7,565 nucleotides of DNA from NCBI GenBank assembly GCA_946482295.1, contig CAMLRB010000172.1, positions 1 through 7,565 of the forward strand. The letters run 5' to 3'. The DNA comes from an uncultured Bacteriovorax sp. GTDB lineage: Bacteria; Bdellovibrionota; Bacteriovoracia; Bacteriovoracales; Bacteriovoracaceae. The stretch's first letter is position 1, and each line of letters begins with the position of its first letter. The notes below the pieces were generated by a model. It saw only the letters and a list, made by a program, of their open reading frames with translations. It ran no database searches and was not told the DNA's origin. The position numbers were made by a program, and so were the translations under genes. Shown in pieces: positions 1 through 6,742 of the stretch.

Positions 1-700
1 GATCTTGCTTAAAAGTTTATCTCCTGCTGGTAAAAAACTCACACCGATGCTCGCGATTCTCGCACAAGGATTTTTTTATTCTGTCGGAGTAAATGTTTTT
101 GGAGTGAATATATTTGGAATACTTTTGGGATCTGTCTTAAGTTCGCTTTGGGCATTTATTCAGCCTGTTCTTGTTTTATGGCTTCTGTTCGGCGAAGGTC
201 TGCTTGGAGTCGCCAAACATTTTACAAAAGAACTCTCAAAGATTTTGTCGTTTGATCTATCACAATTATGGCCATTAGTGGTCGTGTTCATTGCCGTTAA
301 AGTAATTGCTGCAATCTGTGTATCTTTTGGTGTATTAAAAATGAAAGATGAAACGTTTGAAGAGTGGCAAAACAAGTTGCTTGGCCAGAAACCTTCTCCA
401 AAAAAACATGTCCATCAAAATTCTTCAGCTTTTATTCTGGCACTTAAAGATCTTTGCACCCCTCTTTTTCTCTTCTCATTTGTTTTAACAGCTGCCTTTC
501 TTTTACTGTCTCATTCTTCTCATTCTCAAATAATTTGGATGCTCATTCGTCCTCTTGCTGTCGGTTTCATTATCTTTTTTATTGTAAGAGTTTATCCCAT
601 GAAAAATGTGGTGGATTTTTTTGAAAAAAGAGGTTGGCATCAATTAGCTGGACACTTCAAAGAGGCACTTACGTTTGTGGAACGGTGGCGCGAGAAATAA
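1..700 (+). CDS. Polytopic integral membrane protein of unknown function (5' end outside window)
   Basis: The frame is open to the window edge (ATC at 2-4 is in frame), so the TTG at 5 is probably internal and the gene most likely starts upstream; at least 231 residues are visible. Counting from the TTG, hydrophobic stretches lie at about residues 14-33, 36-63, 88-110, 147-168 and 175-195, which suggests four to five membrane segments. Between segments three and four is a charged, probably cytosolic loop (about 112-140, rich in K, E and H). The tail after residue 198 is amphipathic and charged. The stretch around LTPMLAILAQG, followed by a Gly-rich helix and SLWAFIQP, vaguely recalls substrate-binding (S) components of ECF-type vitamin transporters, but no diagnostic motif is visible and I do not recognise the family. 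It ends at TAA 698-700, inside the 3' end of the oppositely oriented histidine kinase gene. Its operon partners would be upstream, outside the window. Confidence 0.8.
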   Translation, partial: ILLKSLSPAGKKLTPMLAILAQGFFYSVGVNVFGVNIFGILLGSVLSSLWAFIQPVLVLWLLFGEGLLGVAKHFTKELSKILSFDLSQLWPLVVVFIAVKVIAAICVSFGVLKMKDETFEEWQNKLLGQKPSPKKHVHQNSSAFILALKDLCTPLFLFSFVLTAAFLLLSHSSHSQIIWMLIRPLAVGFIIFFIVRVYPMKNVVDFFEKRGWHQLAGHFKEALTFVERWREK

Positions 701-2135
701 GCGGTAACTTCACAACAAACTTTGTGTTTTTTGCTTCTTCATCTAGAAAAAATTCGCCATTGTGAGCTTCCACTATTCCTCTTGAGATAGAAAGACCAAG
801 GCCAGTTCCTTTTCCAATATCTTTTGTCGTAAAGAAAGGTTGCATGATTTTTGTTTTGATCATCTCAGGAATACCATTTCCTGAATCAGTGACACAAATC
901 CAAACGTGAGAGTCTTCAATCCTAAGATCAATCTCAACCCAATTAGGAGTTTTTCCCACCACTGCATCGAAAGAATTATTCAGCAAATTCATGATTACTT
1001 GCTGAATCTGAACAGGAACGCAGAAGAGTTCAGCTTCTAGAGCGGATTCATCTGGATAATGAAAGCGACGTAAGGCCACATTGTTGTAGTAAAATCTCGA
1101 CTGACACATATCGAGTGTTTCATCCAAAATTTTTCTGACGGGATAAAATTCGTAACTATCTTTAGCTCCATCGCGGGCAAAATTGCGAAGGCCTTTAATG
1201 ATTTTCGAGATACGATTCACAATATCTGTGACTTTATCTGCATTCATGACGGCAGCATCAATCAACGGTGGATCTTGTTTTATTTGGTTTTTCATTTGCA
1301 AGACACGGTTAAGAATAACAGTCAGAGGATTGTTGATTTCATGGGCAATCCCAGAGGCCATTTCTCCAAGGGTGGCCATTTTAGCGGCGTGAAAGTTGCG
1401 ACTTCTCTCTTCCTCTAAACGTGCATTGGCCTCTTTAATTTCTGTGAGATCATGCCAAACAACCAGCAGTAATGATTTTCCTGCAACGTCGACAGCATTT
1501 AACGTCACTTCGACGGGGAATTCTTCACCAGTTAATTTACGGTGGATCCACTCAAAACGATGATAACCTTCATCACGGGCGATTTGATCCATCAATCTTT
1601 TTTTATCCATTGAGCGCATACCATCAGGTTGAAACTCAGGCGACATAACTGAGGGATGAAGAGAAAGAAGCTGCTCTTTGCTTTTTGCATTCATCATTTT
1701 TACTGCGGCAAAATTGCAGTCAATGATCCCGTGAGTGTCTAGCAAAAGATGAGCATCGGTCGATTGGTTAAAAAGAATAGTATATCTTTCTTCCAACATA
1801 ATTTTGTCAGTAACATCATCGATGAGCCAAGTTTCGATATTATTGGCAAGACTTCCAATGAGGTCAGTAATGCGAATGTCGCCATTTTTTTTAACGAATC
1901 GAACACGAAAGGGATGAGGAAAATTTGCAGACTTTGCTTGAATGTAAGCTTCTTTAGCGACGGCTGCTTGATCTTTGAAATTATAATTGAACCAACTATC
2001 GACAGATAAGAAGTCACTGCCTTGAAATCCCGAGAACTCTCTTGCACGTTTATTTAAGACAATGCGATCTTCAATCAGGCAGCAAGCGGCCACCGGAAGA
2101 TGCTCCATTATGTCTTTATAAACGTTTCGATCCAT
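669..2135 (-). CDS. Soluble PAS-domain sensor histidine kinase
   Basis: This 488-residue kinase should autophosphorylate on His265 and pass the phosphate to an unidentified response regulator. Visible in order: an N-terminal PAS-like region (about 5-110); a second PAS domain (about 117-232, ending in the typical WHDLTEIKEA); a linker helix (about 232-250); a HisKA dimerisation domain with H-box GEMASGIAHEINNPL (258-270, His265); and a HATPase_c domain. The latter has an N-box NLLNNSFDAV with Asn383/Asn387, a G1 box DSGNGIPE (Asp417), an F-box FFTTK (434-438) and a G2 box GTGLGLS (443-449). All catalytic boxes are intact. No signal peptide or membrane segment is seen, so it should sense a cytosolic cue. 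The start ATG overlaps the end of xdhC by 20 bases, with a weak AAGAG Shine-Dalgarno about six bases upstream; Met10 is an alternative start. It appears to be the last gene of the xdh operon. The ligand is unknown, and no receiver domain or response regulator gene lies in the window. Confidence 0.93.
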   Translation of the reverse strand: MDRNVYKDIMEHLPVAACCLIEDRIVLNKRAREFSGFQGSDFLSVDSWFNYNFKDQAAVAKEAYIQAKSANFPHPFRVRFVKKNGDIRITDLIGSLANNIETWLIDDVTDKIMLEERYTILFNQSTDAHLLLDTHGIIDCNFAAVKMMNAKSKEQLLSLHPSVMSPEFQPDGMRSMDKKRLMDQIARDEGYHRFEWIHRKLTGEEFPVEVTLNAVDVAGKSLLLVVWHDLTEIKEANARLEEERSRNFHAAKMATLGEMASGIAHEINNPLTVILNRVLQMKNQIKQDPPLIDAAVMNADKVTDIVNRISKIIKGLRNFARDGAKDSYEFYPVRKILDETLDMCQSRFYYNNVALRRFHYPDESALEAELFCVPVQIQQVIMNLLNNSFDAVVGKTPNWVEIDLRIEDSHVWICVTDSGNGIPEMIKTKIMQPFFTTKDIGKGTGLGLSISRGIVEAHNGEFFLDEEAKNTKFVVKLPLISRATVPQT

Positions 2136-2862
2136 TTTGATCTCTTACTCTCAAAAGTTGAGCGACAATACTGATTGCAATTTCTGTAGGAGTATTGTTA
2201 CCAAACTCTTCCCCTATCGGACAATACAGTTTTTCGAGTGCACTATCGGAAATTCCGTTTGTCTTAAGGTCTCGCTTTAAAACAGTTGCTTTCGCGCGAG
2301 AACCAATGGCACCGATGTATGGAAAAGTTTCACGTTCCATCGCGGCAGTGAGAATGGGTAAATCAAACGCATGTCCCATCGTCATAGAGATTATAAATGT
2401 ATCTGGATCGAGTTCAGAAACTTTTTGGGCAGGTTCAGGAAGACATTCTTTTACTAAGTACGGATGATCAGGAAGTTTATCAAGCCATTCTTGTCGAGAA
2501 TCAATGCAAATGAGTGAGCATTCTAAACGAATGAGTGTACGAATTAACTCTTGTCCGACATGTCCCGCACCAAACACTGCAATTTTCCAGCGAGGCCCTG
2601 AATTTAATCGTTCAAAAAAAAATGAAACTACTCCGCCGCAAGTCATGCCAACATCAGTCTGCAAATTCCATTCTTGGAAATCATTTTGTATTTCACTCGC
2701 GAGCATTTCTTTGGCATGAGCGATAACTTTCATTTCAACTTTACCGCCACCAACTGTTCCATGCAGAAGGCCTTCTTCGCTCACAACGATTCTCGCACCT
2801 ACTTCTTGGGGAGCGCTTCCACGTGTGTGAACAAGTTTTGCGACGATGAGGTCTCTATTCAT
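2116..2862 (-). CDS. xdhC: XdhC family molybdenum cofactor insertion protein for xanthine dehydrogenase
   Basis: XdhC proteins bind Moco, promote its sulfuration by a cysteine desulfurase, and deliver it to the XdhB subunit; they act in the cytosol and are not part of the mature enzyme. The 248-residue product has both family halves. The N-terminal XdhC/CoxI domain shows RGSAPQEVGA (14-23), GTVGGG (35-40) and TCGGVV with Cys75. The C-terminal Rossmann domain shows FGAGHVG (97-103) followed by an acidic Asp121, then YIGAIGSRAK (182-191) and CPIGEEFGNNTPTEIAISI (214-232). The N-terminus is some residues shorter than common homologues; an in-frame TGA five codons upstream of the ATG rules out extension. 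The ATG overlaps the xdhB stop by 8 bases (ATGAATAG), indicating translational coupling; only a weak GGAA stands upstream. A run of nine T in the coding strand (2614-2622) encodes part of SFFFE and the frame is intact across it. Assignment to XDH rather than another Moco hydroxylase rests on the neighbouring xdhAB. Confidence 0.93.
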   Translation of the reverse strand: MNRDLIVAKLVHTRGSAPQEVGARIVVSEEGLLHGTVGGGKVEMKVIAHAKEMLASEIQNDFQEWNLQTDVGMTCGGVVSFFFERLNSGPRWKIAVFGAGHVGQELIRTLIRLECSLICIDSRQEWLDKLPDHPYLVKECLPEPAQKVSELDPDTFIISMTMGHAFDLPILTAAMERETFPYIGAIGSRAKATVLKRDLKTNGISDSALEKLYCPIGEEFGNNTPTEIAISIVAQLLRVRDQNGSKRL

Positions 2863-5179
2863 ATCGTGCGAGTTCCATCAAAATAGTTTCATGAGTAGCT
2901 GGAGATTTAATGGTCGGCAACTCACCTTTACTTCTAAAACTCAATGCATGCTTCACTGCCGCCCACACACTGGCTCCTAACAGAAGTGGTGGTTCCCCTA
3001 CTGCTTTTGAGCGATGAACGTTTTGAAGATTTTGATGATTTTCAAGTAGCTCAATCTTAAACACACGAGGTGTATCTTGTATGTTCGGAATTTTATATGT
3101 CGTCGGTGAATGCGAAAGAAGTTTTCCACTTTCATGATAGTAAAGTTGTTCAGTTGTAACCCAACCTACACCTTGGACAAATGCTCCTGATACTTGACCA
3201 ACATCAATTCCTGGATTGATCGGACGACCAAGATCCATCAAGATATCAGTTCGAAGAACTTTGAGTTCTCCTGTGTCTTCATCAATCTCAACTTCAGAAA
3301 CTGCTGCCCCATTCGTAAAATAGTTAAACGCCTTTCCTGTCATTGTTTTTTTATCAAAACCTAATCCTGGTGTTTTAAAGAAAGCGTATCCAGCAAGTGA
3401 AACTTGATTGAGATAAGCAATTTTTAAAAGTTCGGCCCACTTTAGTGATTTTTTGGTTTTTGTATCAATTACGACTTCATCGATAAATTCAATGTGGTCC
3501 AGATTCACACTGCGATCAAGTTCAGGCATATCTTTGATGCCATCATAAAGAACGCCGGAATGAATTTGCATAAACACCCAGCGAAGGCGTGCTTTTAATT
3601 CTTCACAGGCCTTTAAAACAGCACCACCGTTAATGTCGGCTCCACTAGAAGCTGCTGTTGGTGAAGTGTTATGGTTTTTTTCTGTCGATGTGGGCATGAC
3701 CACTACACGTTGGTGAGGAATACCGAATGCATGCGCTGCGATCTGCTGCATTTTTGTATTCACACCCTGGCCCATTTCAGTTGCGCCGGTAGAAACTTGA
3801 ATCGTTCCATCGACATGAATATTAACGAGGGCATTTCCTTGATTCAAAAACTTCGTAGTGAAGGCAATACCAAATTTACATCCAGTCATTGAAAGACCGC
3901 GAAGTTTACGTGAGTTGTTCTTATTAAACTCGGCAATCTGTTTTCTGCGAGATTCATATTCACTCGATGTGTGAAGTTTCGTGAAAACTTCTTCCAGCAC
4001 ATTTTGTTCAACAACTTGATTGTAAGGAGTCACGTTGCGAACATCTGTTCCATAGAGATTAATTTTTCTAACGGCGAAGGAATCTTTTTTAAGATAAGTC
4101 GCAATATCTTCAAGGATACTTTCAATGAGCATATTCCCTTGCGGGCCGCCGAATCCGCGGAAAGCAGTATTAGAATGTTGGTTCGTTCGTACGGCTCGTC
4201 CTTCAATTCGACATGTTTCGAGAAAATAACTTCCGTCACTGTGGCACATAGCTCGATCGAGAATTGAAGGAGTGAGATCGACGTATGCTCCACCGTTAGC
4301 GTAAAGTTTTACTTTGAGTGCAAGTAAACGTCCGTCATTATCAAATCCAACTTCATAAAAGTTTTTGAAAGGGTGACGTTTTCCCGTCACCATCATGTCT
4401 TCATCTTTAGTGAGTGCAATGCGGGCAGGGCGATTAAGCTTATGAGCGACTAATCCCGCTAGAGCGGCAAAGTGAGCTGCTTGAGATTCTTTTCCACCAA
4501 ATCCTCCTCCCATACGTTTGACGATACAAACAACTTGAGAAAAATCTAAACCGAGAGCGTGAGCAACGACGTGCTGAGTTTCAGTAGGATGCTGAGAAGA
4601 TGAATGGACTTCAAGTTGTCCGTTTTCGAGAGGATAAACCACACTCGCTTGCGATTCCATGTAGAAATGTTCTTGTCCACCACATTCAAAAATTCCGCTC
4701 AGAACATGTGGCGAAGTTGAAAGAACGGCATCAACATCACCTCGAACAAATGGATTGGCTTCACAAAGATAGGAGTTGGCAGCAATCGCTTCATCAATGG
4801 AACTAATGGCCTTTTTCTCATCAACATCAATTTTTACTAATTTTTTAGCTTTTAAAAATGCTTGTTCATTTTCGCATGCGAGCAGACAAAGTGGCTCATC
4901 TATGTAGCCTATTTTGTCGGCAACAAGAATAGGCTGCTCAGGAACTATAGTTCCCCATTTGTTATGGTGAAGATCTTTTGCCGTAAAGGCCGCTACAACA
5001 CCGGGAACTTTTAAAGCTTCTTCAAAATGAATTTTTTTAATTGTTCCGGCCGAAACGGGAGTTCCGATCAATCCGACAAAAACTTCATTCTTTAATTTCA
5101 TGCGATCGTCGATGAACTGGCTTCGACCACTCACGTGGCCAACGGCTGAATCATGATGAATACTTTTTCCGACACTCAT
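2855..5179 (-). CDS. xdhB: Xanthine dehydrogenase, molybdopterin-binding subunit
   Basis: Catalytic subunit of an (XdhA-XdhB)2 enzyme that hydroxylates hypoxanthine to xanthine and xanthine to urate at a Mo centre. Its 774 residues match the roughly 777 of Rhodobacter capsulatus XdhB. The N-terminal a/b-hammerhead domain (about 10-120) is followed by the two Moco-binding domains. Residues known from bovine XOR (numbers from memory) can be placed: Gln196 (Q767), Phe227 and Glu231 in GGGFGGKES (F798, E802), Arg309 in LDRAMCH (R880), Arg341 and Phe343 in TAFRGFGGPQG (R912, F914), Phe440 in IAFTTKFLNQ (F1009), and the catalytic base Glu729 in KAVGEPPLLLGAS (E1261). GGQEHFYME (167-175) and TSPTAASSGAD (505-515) are also family hallmarks. 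The intact purine pocket argues for xanthine dehydrogenase over aldehyde oxidase or CO dehydrogenase. The gene overlaps xdhA by 4 bases (ATGA), has a strong GGAGG site, and overlaps xdhC by 8. By E. coli naming this subunit would be called XdhA. Confidence 0.97.
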   Translation of the reverse strand: MSVGKSIHHDSAVGHVSGRSQFIDDRMKLKNEVFVGLIGTPVSAGTIKKIHFEEALKVPGVVAAFTAKDLHHNKWGTIVPEQPILVADKIGYIDEPLCLLACENEQAFLKAKKLVKIDVDEKKAISSIDEAIAANSYLCEANPFVRGDVDAVLSTSPHVLSGIFECGGQEHFYMESQASVVYPLENGQLEVHSSSQHPTETQHVVAHALGLDFSQVVCIVKRMGGGFGGKESQAAHFAALAGLVAHKLNRPARIALTKDEDMMVTGKRHPFKNFYEVGFDNDGRLLALKVKLYANGGAYVDLTPSILDRAMCHSDGSYFLETCRIEGRAVRTNQHSNTAFRGFGGPQGNMLIESILEDIATYLKKDSFAVRKINLYGTDVRNVTPYNQVVEQNVLEEVFTKLHTSSEYESRRKQIAEFNKNNSRKLRGLSMTGCKFGIAFTTKFLNQGNALVNIHVDGTIQVSTGATEMGQGVNTKMQQIAAHAFGIPHQRVVVMPTSTEKNHNTSPTAASSGADINGGAVLKACEELKARLRWVFMQIHSGVLYDGIKDMPELDRSVNLDHIEFIDEVVIDTKTKKSLKWAELLKIAYLNQVSLAGYAFFKTPGLGFDKKTMTGKAFNYFTNGAAVSEVEIDEDTGELKVLRTDILMDLGRPINPGIDVGQVSGAFVQGVGWVTTEQLYYHESGKLLSHSPTTYKIPNIQDTPRVFKIELLENHQNLQNVHRSKAVGEPPLLLGASVWAAVKHALSFRSKGELPTIKSPATHETILMELARYE

Positions 5180-6633
5180 AACTTCGCCTCCACTTCTCTG
5201 GCAAACTTTTTAAGATAATTTTTTGCCACTAACATACGATACTCTTTTGAAGCACGAAGATCTGAAAGCGGTTTAATGAGTTGATCAAGTTGAGCGGAAG
5301 CATCTGCCAAAAGTTTTTCGCTGAATGTTTGTCCCACAAGAGATTGCTCCAATGCTGGAAGACGAATAACAGTGGCCGCCACCCCACCATAAGCAATGCG
5401 AAGATCTAAAATTTTTCCGTCTTCAAGACGAATGAAACCAGCGAATGTAACGGCGGAAATATCTAAATCCTTCCTCATAGAAGCCTTGTAGAGTTTAATA
5501 GATTCTCCTTTTTTTAAGAGAGGAACTCTAAGACCAACAACGATTTCATCTGAAGTAAGATCAAGTTGTTTGTAACCTTTGTAAAAGTTTTTCAAAACTA
5601 CAGAACGTTTTCCTTTATCACTTTCAATCAATACTTCTGCGTCTGCAACCATAAGAAAAGGAATTGTATCGGCAATCGGAGAGGCATTCACAACATTTCC
5701 AACAACTGTTCCTTGATTTTTAATTTGAGGAGAAGCAAAGATGTGAAGCATGTTTGCCATTTCTGAAAAATGACTTTCACAATATTTTTCAAAATCAGTG
5801 AGTGTTACACAAGCTCCGACTGTGAGATGCGTTTGATCGTGTGAGATCTTATTTAATTCCTGAATATGATAAAGTGCCATGGCCTTTGGCGTTTCAACTT
5901 TTCCTTTGTTAACGACAACTCCAACGTCTGTTGATCCACCAATCAGGCGAACATGTGGATCGCGAGCTTTGATGAAGAGTGCTTCTTTTAGTGTCGAGGG
6001 TAAAAAGAGCGAACGATCACTCGCCTGCATTTCAACTGATGAAGTTTGAATTGTTTTCATCTCCAAAAGCCATGCAGGATTGTGATAGCGATCTTTGAGC
6101 AATTCAACTTTTGACAAATCAACAGATGTCATAGCATCGATGATGGGTTGGTAGCCCGTACAACGACAAAGATTTCCTGTGAGATAATTGCGGGCGTTTT
6201 TTTCTGTGAGTTTTTTTCCTTCGCTCTTAAAGGTTTCAGCAGCTCCGGCCATCGCGCAAATAAAACCAGGTGTGCAGTAACCGCATTGAGCGCCATTACA
6301 ATCGACCATTTTTTGCTGAACTTCAGAAAGTTTAACTGAAACTCCTTCAGACTCTCCAATCCCTTCAACCGTCACGACGTGAGCGCCATCAACAAGATAA
6401 AGAGGAAGAATGCATGAGTTCACCGATTGAAATTTTAATTTCCCATCGACACCAACACCTTTAGCGAGAAGAACCGTGCAGGCCCCGCAATCTCCTTCTG
6501 CGCAGACAATTTTCGTTCCCGTGAGGTTTTGTTCCTCCCGTAAGAAATTTCCCAATGGCATGAAGGCCTTAGATGAGTCGATGGTTAGTTTTTCGTGATT
6601 GATGACAGTGGTGATTGTATTTCGTTTTTCCAT
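5176..6633 (-). CDS. xdhA: Xanthine dehydrogenase, [2Fe-2S]/FAD subunit
   Basis: Electron-transfer subunit: it takes electrons from the Mo site in XdhB through two [2Fe-2S] clusters to FAD, and probably on to NAD+. The 485 residues fuse the modules in the R. capsulatus XdhA order. A plant-type ferredoxin domain has CAEGDCGACT (Cys44, Cys49, Cys52) plus Cys74. An all-helical second cluster domain has QCGYCTPG (Cys117, Cys120) and NLCRCTGY (Cys156, Cys158). The FAD domain (about 205-375) has IGGSTDVG (231-238) and NQGTVVGNVVNASPIAD (306-322). A CO-dehydrogenase-flavoprotein-like C-terminal domain (about 380-482) has YKASMRKDLDISAV (382-395). All eight cluster cysteines are present. As first gene of the operon it starts at ATG 6633; an ATG at 6641 is out of frame, and no clear Shine-Dalgarno precedes the chosen start. 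Enzymes of other organisms split these modules over two genes; here they are fused. It ends in the ATGA overlap with xdhB. Confidence 0.96.
   Translation of the reverse strand: MEKRNTITTVINHEKLTIDSSKAFMPLGNFLREEQNLTGTKIVCAEGDCGACTVLLAKGVGVDGKLKFQSVNSCILPLYLVDGAHVVTVEGIGESEGVSVKLSEVQQKMVDCNGAQCGYCTPGFICAMAGAAETFKSEGKKLTEKNARNYLTGNLCRCTGYQPIIDAMTSVDLSKVELLKDRYHNPAWLLEMKTIQTSSVEMQASDRSLFLPSTLKEALFIKARDPHVRLIGGSTDVGVVVNKGKVETPKAMALYHIQELNKISHDQTHLTVGACVTLTDFEKYCESHFSEMANMLHIFASPQIKNQGTVVGNVVNASPIADTIPFLMVADAEVLIESDKGKRSVVLKNFYKGYKQLDLTSDEIVVGLRVPLLKKGESIKLYKASMRKDLDISAVTFAGFIRLEDGKILDLRIAYGGVAATVIRLPALEQSLVGQTFSEKLLADASAQLDQLIKPLSDLRASKEYRMLVAKNYLKKFAREVEAKL
5187..5191 (-). promoter_or_regulatory. 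Strong ribosome binding site of xdhB, inside the xdhA 3' end
   Basis: The coding strand reads GGAGG followed by seven bases and then ATG at 5179. The site lies within the last codons of xdhA, which ends in an ATGA overlap with the xdhB start. It is the best Shine-Dalgarno of the four operon genes and supports both the xdhB start and coupled, balanced synthesis of the two subunits. Confidence 0.75.
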
Positions 6634-6742
6634 CCGGGCATTTTACTAGCGTTATCCCCATAAAATCAACAATGACGCCGTCCTAACCTTTTTACATAGT
6701 AAGTTTTCAAAACGAATCCCAATCAACTAAGATGCGGCCCAT
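6634..6742. promoter_or_regulatory. Divergent promoter region between xdhA and the YafK-like gene, with two short palindromes
   Basis: These 109 bases must hold the promoters for the minus-strand xdh operon and the plus-strand gene at 6743. Two palindromes sit side by side near the middle: TTACATAGTAA (6692-6702, four-base arms around ATA) and GTTTTCAAAAC (6703-6713, five-base arms around one C). They could be operators or part of promoter elements. No convincing sigma70 promoter is seen. A poor candidate for the plus strand is TTTTCA (6704-6709), 18 bases, TAAGAT (6728-6733), which would give a very short leader. On the minus strand TTGATT followed by an A-rich TAGTAAAAT near 6640-6650 is equally weak. 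The existence of promoters here is inferred from gene layout. Confidence 0.5.

Noticed and set aside
5..7. TTG at 5 as the true start of the left membrane protein
   Set aside because: The frame is open to the window edge and no ribosome site can be seen in four bases, so the gene is treated as truncated by the window.
1739..2047. 102-codon open frame on the minus strand inside the kinase gene
   Set aside because: It runs in another frame of the same strand as the clearly conserved PAS region, has no family-like sequence and no ribosome site; it is a shadow of the kinase.
3971..4267. 98-codon plus-strand open frame opposite xdhB
   Set aside because: It lies antisense to conserved Moco-subunit sequence and its translation looks random; judged an antisense shadow.
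2855..5179. Aldehyde oxidase or CO dehydrogenase large subunit as alternative for xdhB
   Set aside because: The Glu231/Arg309 purine-binding pair, the neighbouring fused FeS/FAD subunit and XdhC all favour xanthine dehydrogenase.
6129..6368. 79-codon minus-strand open frame within xdhA
   Set aside because: It overlaps the cysteine motifs of the second [2Fe-2S] domain in a different frame, and those motifs show that the xdhA frame is the real one.
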